In this document: positions 46,595 to 56,360 of the stretch, piece after piece | Layout of the letters: every line of letters starts with the position of its first letter | How positions within the stretch are numbered: the first letter of the stretch is position 1 | DNA from: Microvirga roseola | GTDB taxonomy: Bacteria; Pseudomonadota; Alphaproteobacteria; Rhizobiales; Beijerinckiaceae | Length of the DNA: 64,000 bases | Direction of reading: 5' to 3' | NCBI RefSeq assembly: GCF_020866965.1 | Contig: NZ_JAJATX010000002.1 | Location: forward strand, 1 to 64,000 | The notes under the pieces: generated by a model | Told to the model about the DNA's origin: nothing | Database searches by the model: none | The model's input: the letters and a program-made list of their open reading frames with translations, nothing else | Program-made: the position numbers and the translations under genes

Positions 46595-47440
46595 ATGCGC
46601 ATCCATCATCTCAACTGCGGCTGCATGTGCCCCATCGGGGGCAGGCTATGGGATGGCGTCAGCCGCGGTCCGACGGCGCAGCTGGTATGCCACTGCCTCC
46701 TCGTGGAGACGGACCATAGCGGCCTCGTCCTCGTCGATACAGGCTTCGGCTCGCGGGATGTGGAGGAGCCGTATGAGCGGTTGGGCCCGCTCTTCGTCCG
46801 GATGAACCGCATCCAGCTCGAGCACCGCTACACGGCGCTGGAGCAGGTGAAACGTCAGGGGTTCTCCCCGCGCGACGTGCGCCATATTGTCCTCACCCAT
46901 CTCGATTTCGATCATGCGGGCGGGTTGGAGGACTTCCCGGAAGCGACGGTTCATGTGCTTCGCGCGGAGGCCGAGGAGGCCGAGGTGCGGCAGGGCTTCA
47001 TCCATCGCCGCCGCTACCGCCCCGAGCAATGGGATGGCGTTCGCGACTGGCGCTTCTACGATCCGGACGGAGAGAGCTGGTTCGGCTTCGGCTCCGTGCG
47101 CGACCTCGACGGATTGCCGCCCGAGCTTCTGATGATCCCGCTTCCCGGACACACGATGGGGCATGCCGGCATAGCCATCGACACGCCCGAGGGGTGGCTG
47201 CTCAATGCCGGGGACGCCTATTTTCACCGGCACGAGATGGATGAGGAGCCCTCCTGCACGCCCGGTCTTGCCGCCTATCAGCGGATGATGGAGGAGAACC
47301 GGCCGATGCGGCTCCGCAATCAGGAAAGGCTGCGCATGCTGGCGAATGACGACCGCAGCAATGTCCGCATCTTCTGCAGCCACGATCCCGTCGAGCTGGA
47401 GGCTCTGTCGCGCCTCAGCACCGGATGGCGGCTTGTCTGA
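46595..47440 (+). CDS. MBL-fold metallo-hydrolase (lactonase-like)
   Basis: A 281-residue metallo-beta-lactamase-fold protein. It has VLVDTGFGSRDVEEP near 47-60, the metal motif THLDFDHAGG near 102-111, PLPGHTMGHAGIAI near 185-198, LLNAGDAYFHRHEM and IFCSHDPVELEAL. The arrangement resembles AHL lactonases and related hydrolases. The metal motif reads HxDxDH where lactonases have HxHxDH, so one ligand differs. The MRIHHLNCGCMCPIGG start is typical of a widespread uncharacterised subfamily. The substrate is not known. Confidence 0.85.
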   Translation: MRIHHLNCGCMCPIGGRLWDGVSRGPTAQLVCHCLLVETDHSGLVLVDTGFGSRDVEEPYERLGPLFVRMNRIQLEHRYTALEQVKRQGFSPRDVRHIVLTHLDFDHAGGLEDFPEATVHVLRAEAEEAEVRQGFIHRRRYRPEQWDGVRDWRFYDPDGESWFGFGSVRDLDGLPPELLMIPLPGHTMGHAGIAIDTPEGWLLNAGDAYFHRHEMDEEPSCTPGLAAYQRMMEENRPMRLRNQERLRMLANDDRSNVRIFCSHDPVELEALSRLSTGWRLV

Positions 47441-47457
47441 AGGGAATCTATTCCCTT
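47440..47457. promoter_or_regulatory. Perfect inverted repeat between the hydrolase gene and cioA
   Basis: AAGGGAAT-CT-ATTCCCTT, an 18-bp perfect dyad directly after the hydrolase stop and about 88 bp before the cydA/cioA start. It could be an operator of the oxidase operon or a short transcript end; there is no T-run. Confidence 0.4.
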
Positions 47458-47544
47458 AGCGCAAAGCTGCCGTGACCGTGCCCCACTGGTCCGCCCCCTT
47501 GTCCCGCCCTAAAAGCAGAGGGGACCATCGAAGGGGAAGCGGAA

Positions 47545-48981
47545 ATGGAATTCGACGCCCTGATGCTCTCGCGCGTCCAGTTTGCGTTCACGGTTGCCTT
47601 CCACATCATCTTTCCGGCTTTCACCATCGGCCTCGCAAGCTGGCTCGCAGCGCTGGAATTCAACTGGCTGCGCACCGGTAACCCGCTCTACCGCAACCTC
47701 TTCCGCTTCTGGGTGAAGATATTCGCGGTCTCCTTCGGTCTCGGCGTGGTTTCCGGCATCGTCATGAGCTACCAGTTCGGCACCAACTGGTCGCGATACT
47801 CCGAGTTCACGGGCAACGTGCTGGGTCCTGTCATCGCCTACGAGGTGATCACGGCCTTCTTTCTCGAGGCGGCCTTCCTCGGCATCATGCTCTTCGGCTG
47901 GGAGAAGGTGGGCGACCGGCTGCATTTCTTCGCCACCTGCATGGTGGCGCTGGGCACCCTCATCTCCGCGTTCTGGATCCTCTCCGCCAATTCCTGGATG
48001 CAGACGCCTGCAGGCTACGCCATCGAGAACGGCAAGGCGGTGCCGGTCGACTGGTTCCAGATCATCTTCAACCCGTCCTTCCTCTACCGCTATGCCCACA
48101 TGGTGATGGGCTGCTATCTCACGACGGCCTTCGCCGTGGCGGGAATGTCCGCGTGGATGCTGCTGCGTCATCCGCACGATGCGCCGGAATCCAAGCTTCT
48201 TGCCTCGCGGCGCTCCATGTCCATGGCGCTCTGGTTCGCCACCATCTTCGTGCCGATCCAGATCGTGATCGGCGATCTGCACGGCCTCGGCGTGCTGGAA
48301 TACCAGCCCACGAAGCTCGCCGCCATCGAGGGCAACTGGGAGACGCAAGCCAACATGCCGCTTCGTCTCTTCGCCATCCCCGACGAGGAGGCGGAGATGA
48401 ACCATTACGAGATTGCGATCCCGAAGATCGGCAGCTGGATCCTGACCCATGCCTATGACGGCGTCGTGCCGGGCCTGAAGGATGTGCCGCGCGAGGATCG
48501 CCCGCCGGTCTGGCCGGTCTTCTTCTCCTTCCGTGTCATGGTCGCCATCGGCTTTGCAATGCTCTTCATCGGCCTGTGGAGCGTTTACCTGCGCTGGAAA
48601 GGCACGCTCTTCACCAACAGGAAGTTTCTCTACGCCGCGATGCTGATGACCCCGTCGGGCTTCGGCGCGGTGCTCTTCGGCTGGTTCACCGCCGAGATCG
48701 GCCGTCAGCCCTGGGTGGTCTATGGCCTCCTGCGCACGGCAGACGCGGTCTCGCCCGTCTCCGCCGGCGCGGTCACCGCCTCGCTCCTCATCTTCGTTGT
48801 CGTCTACGCCTTCGTCTTCGGCTTCGGGTCCTACTACCTCGCGAAGCTCCTGCGTCGCGGACCGGATCCCGTCGAAGAGATCCGCGGCGACGATCCCGGC
48901 AAGAAGCCGAAGCGTCCGTTCTCGGTGCCGGACGAGGCGCTGGAAGGTGCGCCCGGCGACAAAGCTCTCCCGGCGCGATAG
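47545..48981 (+). CDS. cydA: Cytochrome bd-type quinol oxidase subunit I (CioA-like)
   Basis: A 478-residue integral membrane subunit that carries the haems and oxidises quinol with oxygen. It starts [20 protein letters not shown] with the conserved haem-ligand histidine in the first helix. It has [10 protein letters not shown] near 150, a short quinol loop, and [19 protein letters not shown] near 385, the bd-family signature. The short Q-loop and overall length fit the cyanide-insensitive (CIO) branch. An AGGGG-type ribosome site lies ahead of the ATG. cydB follows 11 bp downstream. Confidence 0.95.
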   Translation: MEFDALMLSRVQFAFTVAFHIIFPAFTIGLASWLAALEFNWLRTGNPLYRNLFRFWVKIFAVSFGLGVVSGIVMSYQFGTNWSRYSEFTGNVLGPVIAYEVITAFFLEAAFLGIMLFGWEKVGDRLHFFATCMVALGTLISAFWILSANSWMQTPAGYAIENGKAVPVDWFQIIFNPSFLYRYAHMVMGCYLTTAFAVAGMSAWMLLRHPHDAPESKLLASRRSMSMALWFATIFVPIQIVIGDLHGLGVLEYQPTKLAAIEGNWETQANMPLRLFAIPDEEAEMNHYEIAIPKIGSWILTHAYDGVVPGLKDVPREDRPPVWPVFFSFRVMVAIGFAMLFIGLWSVYLRWKGTLFTNRKFLYAAMLMTPSGFGAVLFGWFTAEIGRQPWVVYGLLRTADAVSPVSAGAVTASLLIFVVVYAFVFGFGSYYLAKLLRRGPDPVEEIRGDDPGKKPKRPFSVPDEALEGAPGDKALPAR

Positions 48982-48992
48982 GAGGCGGCACC

Positions 48993-50042
48993 ATGTTCGG
49001 TTACGGAATGGAACTCGAAGGTCTCGCCTTCTGGCTACCGGTGATCTGGGCCGCGCTCATTGCGGTCGCGGTCGCGATGTACGTCATCGTGGACGGCTTC
49101 GACCTCGGCGTCGGCATCCTCTTCAAGGCTGCGCACAACGAGAACTGGCGCGACCGCATGATGTTCTCGGTGGCTCCGGTCTGGGACGGCAACGAGACCT
49201 GGCTCATCCTCGGCGGCGGCGGCCTCTTCGCCGTCTTTCATATCGCCTATGCCGTGCTCATGCCGGCGCTCTACGTGCCGATCATCCTGATGCTGATTGC
49301 GCTCATCTTCCGGGGTGTCGCCTTCGAGTTCCGCTTCAAGTCGGGCCGCTCGAAGTTCCTGTGGGACAATTCCTTCTTCTTCGGTTCGCTGCTCGCCACC
49401 TTCTTCCAGGGCATGGTGCTGGGCGCCTTCGTCCAGGGCTTCGCCAATGACGGACGCCAGTTCACGGGCGGCACCTGGGATTTCCTGACGCTCTTCAGCG
49501 TGGTGACCGGCATCGGACTGATCTGCGGCTACGGGCTTCTCGGCGCGACCTGGTGTGTGATGAAGACCACGGGCGAACTGGAGATCTGGGCGCGGCGCAT
49601 GGCCATCCGCTTCCTGATCGCGACGATCATCGCCATGGGGGTCGTGTCGCTCTGGGTGCCATTCCTCGGGCGGGAGATCGAGGACCGCTGGTTCTCCTGG
49701 CCCAACATCGCCTTCCTCGCGCCGATTCCGCTGATCACGGCGTTCACGGCCTACCGGCTCTACCGCAACCTGGAGGCCGGGACGCATTACAGGCCGTTCT
49801 TCAAGGCGATCGCCCTGTTCCTGCTTGGCTATCTCGGCCTCGGCATCAGCCTCTTTCCTTACCTCGTGCCGCCGAACCTCACGATCTGGGACACGGCCAA
49901 CACCGTGACCTCCCAGCTCTTCGCCCTGGTCGGCTTTTCCATCGTGATGCCGCTCACCTTCGTCTATACGGCCTACGCCTATTACGTCTTCCGCGGAAAG
50001 GTGGCCGAGGAGATCAAGGGCGGGGGTTACGGATACCACTGA
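48993..50042 (+). CDS. cydB: Cytochrome bd-type quinol oxidase subunit II (CioB-like)
   Basis: A 349-residue membrane subunit pairing with CydA. It has VIVDGFDLGVGILF near 31-44, FSVAPVWDGNETWLILGGGG near 58-77, IFRGVAFEFRFKS near 105-117 and an eighth/ninth-helix region LGISLFPYLVPPNLTIWD. AGGAGG lies ahead of the ATG at 48993; a longer open frame starting inside cydA is not real. The stop overlaps the next small gene by one base. Confidence 0.95.
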   Translation: MFGYGMELEGLAFWLPVIWAALIAVAVAMYVIVDGFDLGVGILFKAAHNENWRDRMMFSVAPVWDGNETWLILGGGGLFAVFHIAYAVLMPALYVPIILMLIALIFRGVAFEFRFKSGRSKFLWDNSFFFGSLLATFFQGMVLGAFVQGFANDGRQFTGGTWDFLTLFSVVTGIGLICGYGLLGATWCVMKTTGELEIWARRMAIRFLIATIIAMGVVSLWVPFLGREIEDRWFSWPNIAFLAPIPLITAFTAYRLYRNLEAGTHYRPFFKAIALFLLGYLGLGISLFPYLVPPNLTIWDTANTVTSQLFALVGFSIVMPLTFVYTAYAYYVFRGKVAEEIKGGGYGYH

Positions 50043-50173
50043 TGAATGCAGGGCCGAGTCACACTCCGGAGAAGCGCTCCAAGCGGCTCCTCTGGTTCGT
50101 CTTCATCTACGTCGCGAGCCTCGCCGTCTTCGCGGCCCTCGTCTACGGCTTGCGCGGCCTTATTCCCCGCTGA
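50042..50173 (+). CDS. DUF2474 small membrane protein, probable oxidase accessory peptide
   Basis: A 43-residue peptide with a charged N-terminus (PEKRSKRLLW) and one transmembrane helix (FVFIYVASLAVFAALVYGL). It matches the DUF2474 pattern of tiny proteins encoded right after cydB/cioB. Its position parallels CydX/CydY, which stabilise cytochrome bd in other bacteria; an accessory-subunit role is inferred. The start overlaps the cydB stop as TGATG. Confidence 0.85.
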   Translation: MNAGPSHTPEKRSKRLLWFVFIYVASLAVFAALVYGLRGLIPR

Positions 50174-50769
50174 CGGGGGAGCTATATCGGATCGGCGGCA
50201 TGCCCGGAGGGGGTAAGCCCGACGATTCCGATCCCGCGTCAAAGACCTCAAGAGGGCGGCTCGCCTGGCCCCGGACCTGCCTTGGCGCCGGCCGGGGAGC
50301 CTGCCGCCCGGATGGTCCCGGGCTGCCGCCGGGGCGCTCCTGTGCGGAGCCGCACCTGCTGGAGATTGCCCTCCAAGCTTCACGATGTGGCCGCATTGCT
50401 TCGGCAAAGGCGTTAACTACAGCGCCTTATCAAAGGGTTACGTTTGTGTTATAGAGTTTCGAGTGTGGCCCCTCCGAACGGGGGGTGACACTTATGTCCT
50501 AAAATTCCTCACGGGTTTTAGTTGACATTGTTGCGTGAAATAGGGTTACAAGAACATGGCGTAACGTAAGGCGCCGGACGATGGGGGCTCCCGCAATCAT
50601 GTGGGTCAGAAGGATTAGCGCCGTTTCCCGGCGGTCCAGACGTGCTTTCCTCAGTCTTAAGCCTGCCTTCGCAGCCGTCGCGAGACGGCGAACGCCGTGC
50701 TAGGATCTTAGTTCTACGCGACGTCACGGCAGAACTCGACGGTACGGCACCGGCTAGACCGGCCCGCTT
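50174..50769. other. Long intergenic leader region before the type I secretion operon
   Basis: A 596-bp gap without a supported gene. From about 50450 the DNA becomes AT-richer. It holds short hairpins (CCCC/GGGG near 50468-50484; CTAAAA/TTTTAG near 50500-50521) and a TTGACA promoter at 50522. If transcription starts at that promoter, the leader of the secretion operon is about 210 nt long and G/C-rich. A possible 84-codon frame at 50200-50454 has no protein-like features. Confidence 0.55.
50522..50550 (+). promoter_or_regulatory. Candidate housekeeping-type promoter of the secretion operon
   Basis: TTGACA (50522-50527), a perfect -35 element, is followed after 17 nt by GTTACA, a weak -10. 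The flanking AT-rich DNA and inverted repeats suggest regulation, but no known operator was recognised. Confidence 0.5.
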
Positions 50770-52554
50770 ATGGAAGAAGACATGAAACAGGCATCCAGAA
50801 GACCCAAGGAAGACGGCGCGGAAGTCTTCGAGGCCCTCAAGGAAAGCAGCCCCGCCTTCATCGGCGTCGCGGCTTTCTCGGCCGTCGTAAACCTCCTGGC
50901 CCTGACCGGCTCGATCTACATGCTCCAGCTCTACGACCGGGTTCTGTCGAGCCAGAGCGTTCCCACCCTGATCGGTCTCTCCCTGATCGTGCTGGCGGCC
51001 TATTTCCTCCAGGGCGGCCTGGATACCATCCGCGGCAAGATGCTGGCGCGCATCGGCGCGCGCTTCGACGAGCTGCTTTCCCGGCGCATCTTCGACCTCG
51101 TGGCGGCCATGCCCCTCAAGGGCGCCAAGCAGGCCGAAAGCCTGCAGCCGATCCGCGATCTCGATACGATCCGCAGCTTCCTGTCGAGCCTGGGTCCCAC
51201 GGCCCTGTTCGACATGCCCTTCATGCCGATCTTCTTCATCGGCTGCTTCATCATTCATCCCTGGCTCGGCTGGATGTCGGTGGTCGGCGGCCTCGTCATC
51301 GTCGCCCTGACCCTCTACACGGACGCCAAGAGCAAGGGCCCCTCCTACGAGCTGACGAAGAGCGCGGCCGAGCGCCACGCCATGGCCGAGACCAGCCGCC
51401 GCAACGCCGAGGTGGTGCGCGCGCTCGGCATGGTCGAGTTCCTCGGCAAGCGGTATGAGGAAGTCCACGTCAAGCATGTGGACGACGGACTGCGCGCCAG
51501 CGAATCGACCTCCGGCATCAGCGCCTTCGCCAAGGTCTTCCGCATGATCCTCCAGTCGGGCATCCTGGGCCTCGCCGCCTATCTCGTGATCCTCGGCGAA
51601 GTGTCGGGCGGCTCGATGATCGCGGCGTCGATCATGATGTCCCGCGCCCTCGCGCCCATCGAGATCGCGGTCGCTCACTGGAAGGGCTTCACGGCCTCCC
51701 GCCAGGCCTATCGCCGCCTGAAGCACATCCTGTCGATCATCCCGGCGCAGGAAAACCGGATGCCCCTGCCGGCCCCCAAGGCCACCCTCATGGCCGAGGA
51801 GATCTATGTCGGTGCTCCCGGAACCCAGTCTCCGATCGTGGGCGGCGCGTCCTTCGAGCTGCGCTCGGGCCAGGGCCTGGGCCTGATCGGCCCGAGCGCC
51901 TCCGGCAAGTCGACCCTCGCCCGCGCCCTCGTCGGCGTCTGGTCGACCCTGCGCGGCGACATCCGCCTCGACGGCGCCTCCCTCGACCAGTGGGATTCCG
52001 ATGCGCTCGGCCGCCATATCGGCTACCTGCCGCAGGATGTGGAGCTGTTCGACGGCACCGTTGCCGAGAACATCGCCCGCTTCCAGCCCGATGCTTCGCC
52101 GGAAGCCATCATCTCCGCCGCCAAGACGGCCGGCGCCCATGACCTGATCCTGGGCCTGCCCGACGGCTACAACACCCGGATCGGCGAGGGCGGAACGGCC
52201 CTGTCGGGCGGCCAGCGCCAGCGCGTCGCGCTCGCCCGCGCCCTCTATGGCGATCCCTTCCTCGTCGTTCTCGACGAGCCGAATGCCAGCCTCGACGGCG
52301 CGGGCGACGAGGCGCTCAACGAGGCGATCCTCTCCGTGCGCCGGCGCGGGGGCATCGTGGTCGTCATCACCCATCGCCCGGCCGCCCTCGGCAACGTCGA
52401 TACCGTCGCCATCATGGAAGAAGGGCGGATCAAGGCCATGGGCCCGCGGGACGAGGTCCTGCAGGCCGTCATGAAACGCAATGCAACGCCGGCGCCTGTC
52501 CGCCCGGCAGCACAGGGCGGGGCCCAGGCCGCTTCCCTGCGAGAGGTTGGTTAA
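50770..52554 (+). CDS. Type I secretion ABC transporter ATPase/permease (PrtD/PrsD family)
   Basis: A 594-residue fused ABC exporter subunit. Six helices form the membrane domain (about 30-320; LTGSIYMLQLYDRVLSSQS is the PrtD signature near the first helix). The ATPase domain has Walker A GPSASGKST near 376-384, ABC signature LSGGQRQRVALARAL near 480 and Walker B VVLDEPNASLDG. It lacks the N-terminal peptidase-like domain of HlyB, as PrtD-type exporters of RTX proteins do. The start may be the ATG at 50782, which has GGAAGA ahead of it. The stop abuts the HlyD start. Confidence 0.93.
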   Translation: MEEDMKQASRRPKEDGAEVFEALKESSPAFIGVAAFSAVVNLLALTGSIYMLQLYDRVLSSQSVPTLIGLSLIVLAAYFLQGGLDTIRGKMLARIGARFDELLSRRIFDLVAAMPLKGAKQAESLQPIRDLDTIRSFLSSLGPTALFDMPFMPIFFIGCFIIHPWLGWMSVVGGLVIVALTLYTDAKSKGPSYELTKSAAERHAMAETSRRNAEVVRALGMVEFLGKRYEEVHVKHVDDGLRASESTSGISAFAKVFRMILQSGILGLAAYLVILGEVSGGSMIAASIMMSRALAPIEIAVAHWKGFTASRQAYRRLKHILSIIPAQENRMPLPAPKATLMAEEIYVGAPGTQSPIVGGASFELRSGQGLGLIGPSASGKSTLARALVGVWSTLRGDIRLDGASLDQWDSDALGRHIGYLPQDVELFDGTVAENIARFQPDASPEAIISAAKTAGAHDLILGLPDGYNTRIGEGGTALSGGQRQRVALARALYGDPFLVVLDEPNASLDGAGDEALNEAILSVRRRGGIVVVITHRPAALGNVDTVAIMEEGRIKAMGPRDEVLQAVMKRNATPAPVRPAAQGGAQAASLREVG

Positions 52555-53880
52555 ATGATTTCCGTCGCAAGCAAACCAGCCAAGAAGTCCGTGCACCAGG
52601 AAGTGCTGCGCAAGTCGGCCATTGCCGGATGCTCGATGATCGCCCTGTTCTTCGGCACCATCGGCCTTTGGGCCGCCACGGCGACCCTGTCCGGCGCCGT
52701 GGTCGCCGGCGGCCAGTTCGTGATCGACACCAGCACCAAGAAGGTGCAGCACGCCAATGGCGGCATCGTCGGCGAGCTCAAGGTGCGTGACGGCGACTTC
52801 GTCAAGGAAGGCGACCTCCTGATCCGCCTGGACGAGACGCTGACCCGCGCCAACCTCCTGGTCGTGTCCAAGCAGCTCGACGAGTATCTGGCGCGCCAGT
52901 CCCGTCTCGAGGCGGAGCGCGACGGGGCGGACGAGGTCAAGATGCCGGCGGAATTCGCCGATCGCCTCGACGAGCCCGCCATCCAGAAGATCATGGGATC
53001 CGAGCGCACGCTCTTCGAGGCCCGCCGCGCATCCCGCGAGGCGCAGAAGGACCAGCTCAAGAAGCGGATCGCCCAGTCCCAGGACGAGATCACCGGCCTC
53101 AAGGCCCAGCAGGAGGCGAAGGCTCGCGAGGCCGACCTGATCAAGGAGGAGCTGAAGGGCGTCCGCGAGCTCTACGAGAAGAACCTCGTTCAGCTCTCCC
53201 GCCTCAATGCGCTCGAGCGTGACGCCGCCAGCATCGAGGGCCAGCGCGGCCAGCTGATCGCGGCGGTCGCCCAGGCGGAGAGCCGGATCGCCGAGACCTC
53301 GTTCCAGATCATCCAGGTCGACGAGCAGATGCGTGCGGAGGCCCTGCAGGAGCTGCGCGAGATCCAAGGCAAGATCGCCGAATACACCGAGCGCAAGGTG
53401 GCTGCTGAAGACCAGCTGAAGCGCATCGACATCCGCTCGCCCAGCTCCGGCTATGTCCACCAGCTGGCGGTTCATACGGTCGGCGGCGTCATATCGCCTG
53501 CCGAGCCCGTGATGTTCATCGTGCCGAGCAACGAAGAGCTCGACCTCGAGGCCCGCGTCCTCCCGAACGACATCGATCAGGTGAAGATTGGGCAGGAGGC
53601 GCACGTTCGCGTTCACGCCTCGCATGCGCGCTCGATCCCCGAGCTGAAGGGCAGCGTGTCCCGGATCTCGGCGGATATCTCACGGGACCAGCAGACCGGC
53701 ACGCCCTTCTACACGATCCGCGTTTCGCTCCCGAAGAAGGAGATCGAGAAGCTCGGCAAGCTCAAGCTGATCGCCGGCATGCAGGCGGAGGTCTTCGTGC
53801 AGGTGAACGAGCGCACGCCGTTCGAATATCTCATCAAGCCGCTCGAGGAGCAGGTCGCCCGCGCCTTCCGCGAGCACTGA
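52555..53880 (+). CDS. HlyD family type I secretion periplasmic adaptor
   Basis: A 441-residue membrane-fusion protein that links the ABC exporter to an outer-membrane TolC channel. It has one N-terminal membrane helix (about 26-46), a lipoyl half-motif GGIVGELKVRDGDFVKEGD near 65-83, a long coiled coil (about 90-280) with alternating charge, the second lipoyl half SGYVHQLAVHTVGGVISPAE near 300, and the HlyD C-terminal beta domain with TGTPFYTIRVSLPKKEI. The ATG directly follows the transporter stop. No TolC gene is in the window. Confidence 0.93.
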   Translation: MISVASKPAKKSVHQEVLRKSAIAGCSMIALFFGTIGLWAATATLSGAVVAGGQFVIDTSTKKVQHANGGIVGELKVRDGDFVKEGDLLIRLDETLTRANLLVVSKQLDEYLARQSRLEAERDGADEVKMPAEFADRLDEPAIQKIMGSERTLFEARRASREAQKDQLKKRIAQSQDEITGLKAQQEAKAREADLIKEELKGVRELYEKNLVQLSRLNALERDAASIEGQRGQLIAAVAQAESRIAETSFQIIQVDEQMRAEALQELREIQGKIAEYTERKVAAEDQLKRIDIRSPSSGYVHQLAVHTVGGVISPAEPVMFIVPSNEELDLEARVLPNDIDQVKIGQEAHVRVHASHARSIPELKGSVSRISADISRDQQTGTPFYTIRVSLPKKEIEKLGKLKLIAGMQAEVFVQVNERTPFEYLIKPLEEQVARAFREH

Positions 53881-53907
53881 GCGCGCCTGGAAATCAGGGC
53901 TAACGGG

Positions 53908-53943
53908 ATCCGCGGCAGCCTCGTGCAGCCGCGGATTTTCCTT
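53908..53943 (+). terminator. Rho-independent terminator of the secretion operon
   Basis: A 9-bp stem ATCCGCGGC/GCCGCGGAT with an 11-nt loop is followed by TTTTCCTTTTC. It lies 28 bp past the HlyD stop and separates the operon from otsA. Confidence 0.85.
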
Positions 53944-54125
53944 TTCGGGGCCCCTCTAGAGCCCCCTCAGAGCATCTCAAGTCTGGAAAGTCTGCCATAA
54001 CAGGCCCATAAAGGGTCCGGGTGCCGCTCTCCTGAAGCACCCGCCAGAGGCGAAACTTCGATGCTCTTCCGGAGTTGAAGCTTAGCCGTTCGGCATAATC
54101 TTTGAACCCGTAGGGAACCAGACTT

Positions 54126-56360
54126 TTGAGGATTATATTCCGCTTCGGCGGCATCGCATTGATCGTGGCGGCCATTGTCATCCTGGCCGTCCTACCCTTT
54201 GCGACGTCCTTCGTGGAGCAGTGGTCGCGCCGGGATGTCGAGCTGCGCTCGCGCCTCGTCTTCAATTCCGTCCGCGACCAGGTCAGCACTCTGCTCGCCC
54301 GCAACGACGCCGGGCAGATCGCGAGCCTCTTCGAGCGGATTGCCTCCGACGAGCGGGTGCTCGCAATCGGCTATTGCGACGGCCAGCGGCTGCTCTACCC
54401 GTCGAGCAACATGCCTCCCTCCTTCTCCTGCGAGCAGGCGGCCCGCTCCGAAACCGAGAGTTTCTCCATCATCACCACCCCTGAGAACCGCAACGTTCTC
54501 GTCAGTTCATTTCCGCTCAATGTCGGCGGCCGGTCCGGGCACCTCGTGGTCCTGCACGACCTGAGCTACGCCGACCAGCGCGGCTGGCAGGCCCGCAACT
54601 ACCTGTTCCTTGCGCTGGCCGGTGTCGCCTTCGGAGCGGCGGCGCTGGCCGCCATGATCGCCGCCATCATCATGCGGCGCTGGCTCGCCTCGATCCGTCA
54701 GGCCATCGAGAGCGCCCGCGCCGGAACCGCCAACCCCCACACGGACGAGAACCTGATTCCCATCGGGCAGGAGGTCCGCGAGGTGCTGCAGGAGCTCGAA
54801 GCCTCGCGGCGGACCATCGACGCGGCCCACACGGACTGGAGTCCGGAGACCCTGCGCGCGGCCCTGCTGAACGAGTTATCCGGGTCTGAGGTCATCGTGG
54901 TCTCCAACCGCGAGCCCTACATCCATAACCGGACGGAGAATGGCATCTCCCTGCAGATCCCGGCGAGCGGCCTCGTGGCGGCGCTGGAGCCCGTCACCCG
55001 GGCCTGCGGCGGCACATGGGTGGCCCACGGCAGCGGCTCGGCGGACCGCGACGTGGTCGACGCCCATGACCGCGTGCCCGTCCCCCCGAGCAACCCGTCC
55101 TACACGCTGCGCCGCGTCTGGCTGACCGACGAGGAGCAGGACGGCTACTATTACGGGGCAGCCAACGAGGGGCTCTGGCCCTTGTGCCACATCGCCTTCG
55201 TGCGCCCGGTCTTCCGCGAGGCGGACTGGCGCATGTATCGCGCGGTCAACGAGAAATTCGCCGAGGCCGTCGTGGCGGAAGCCAAGCGCGAGGACCCGAT
55301 CATCCTCGTGCAGGACTACCATTTCGCGCTTCTCCCGCGCATGATCCGCAACCGGCTTCCCCGTGCGACCATCGTCACGTTCTGGCACATTCCCTGGCCG
55401 AACGAGGAGACCTTCGGCATCTGCCCGTGGCGCGAAGAGATCATCGACGGGCTGCTCGGCTCGTCGATCCTGGGTTTCCACACCCCGGCCCACTGCAACT
55501 ACTTCTTCGACGCCGTCGACGCATATATGGAAAGCCGCATCGACCGGGAGCGGGATTCCGTCACATATGGCGGTGAGGAAACCCTGATCCGTCCCTACCC
55601 GATCTCCATCGAGTGGCCGCCGACTGCGCTCGAAGGGCAAAAGCCCGTTCCCGAGTGCCGCCGCGCCGTGCGTGAGCGCCTGGGCCTGCCGCAGGACGTG
55701 CACATCGGCGTCGGGATCGAGCGGTTCGACTATACCAAGGGCATCCTCGACCGGATGCTCGCCATCGATGCGCTGCTCACCGAACATCCCGAATGGAAGG
55801 GGCGCTTCGTCTTCATCCAGGTGGCGGCTCCGACCCGCAGCAAGCTGACGAACTACCGCCTCCTCCAGGAGGAGGCCGAGAACCTCGCCCGCGATATCAA
55901 TACCCGGCACGGCAGCGAGGATTACGAGCCCATCAAGCTGCTGATCCGCCACCACGAGCCCGACCAGGTCTTCGAGCTCTTCCGCGCTGCGGATCTGTGC
56001 ATCGTGTCGAGCCTGCACGACGGCATGAACCTCGTCGCCAAGGAGTTCGTGGCGGCCCGCGACGACGAGGAGGGCGTTCTCATCCTCTCCGCTTTCGCAG
56101 GGGCCTCCCGCGAATTGTCCGAGGCGCTGATCGTCAATCCCTACGATGCCCACGCCATGGGCGAGGCGATCCATCGCGCATTGCTCATGCCTCAGGGCGA
56201 GCAGCTCGAGCGGATGCGCCTCATGCGCGACCAGGTCAAGGAGCGTAACGTCTATCGCTGGGCGGGCCAGATGCTGCTCGCAGCATCCCGCCTGCGCAAA
56301 CGGCAACGGATCCGGCGTCTGATTGCGGAAGGCCGGAGGCAGGCGACGACCAATGCGTAA
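54126..56360 (+). CDS. otsA: Trehalose-6-phosphate synthase (GT20) fused to an N-terminal membrane sensor-like module
   Basis: A 744-residue protein. Helix 1 (about 8-28), an extracytoplasmic segment (about 29-155, with three cysteines), helix 2 (about 158-183) and a HAMP-like linker (about 184-235) precede a full GT20 synthase domain (about 254-735). GT20 landmarks are [63 protein letters not shown] and [22 protein letters not shown]20 makes trehalose 6-phosphate from UDP-glucose and glucose 6-phosphate; the [11 protein letters not shown] loop differs from E. coli OtsA, so donor or acceptor may vary. The start is a TTG preceded by GTAGGGAA. It overlaps otsB by 8 bp. Confidence 0.88.
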   Translation: MRIIFRFGGIALIVAAIVILAVLPFATSFVEQWSRRDVELRSRLVFNSVRDQVSTLLARNDAGQIASLFERIASDERVLAIGYCDGQRLLYPSSNMPPSFSCEQAARSETESFSIITTPENRNVLVSSFPLNVGGRSGHLVVLHDLSYADQRGWQARNYLFLALAGVAFGAAALAAMIAAIIMRRWLASIRQAIESARAGTANPHTDENLIPIGQEVREVLQELEASRRTIDAAHTDWSPETLRAALLNELSGSEVIVVSNREPYIHNRTENGISLQIPASGLVAALEPVTRACGGTWVAHGSGSADRDVVDAHDRVPVPPSNPSYTLRRVWLTDEEQDGYYYGAANEGLWPLCHIAFVRPVFREADWRMYRAVNEKFAEAVVAEAKREDPIILVQDYHFALLPRMIRNRLPRATIVTFWHIPWPNEETFGICPWREEIIDGLLGSSILGFHTPAHCNYFFDAVDAYMESRIDRERDSVTYGGEETLIRPYPISIEWPPTALEGQKPVPECRRAVRERLGLPQDVHIGVGIERFDYTKGILDRMLAIDALLTEHPEWKGRFVFIQVAAPTRSKLTNYRLLQEEAENLARDINTRHGSEDYEPIKLLIRHHEPDQVFELFRAADLCIVSSLHDGMNLVAKEFVAARDDEEGVLILSAFAGASRELSEALIVNPYDAHAMGEAIHRALLMPQGEQLERMRLMRDQVKERNVYRWAGQMLLAASRLRKRQRIRRLIAEGRRQATTNA

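Noticed and set aside
50200-50454. An 84-codon frame in the leader of the secretion operon
   Set aside because: No ribosome site, Gly/Pro/Arg-biased composition and no similarity to a known family.
50518-53625. A 1035-codon open frame on the minus strand opposite the secretion operon
   Set aside because: It is a GC-bias shadow: composition is Leu/Gly/Ala/Asp/His-rich with no domain, no signal or ribosome site, and the plus-strand genes have clear motifs.
53941-54125. A general-stress promoter before otsA
   Set aside because: I looked for GGAAC-N16/17-CGTT because trehalose genes are often in that regulon. GGAAC occurs only next to the start codon and the one CGTT has no partner at the right distance.
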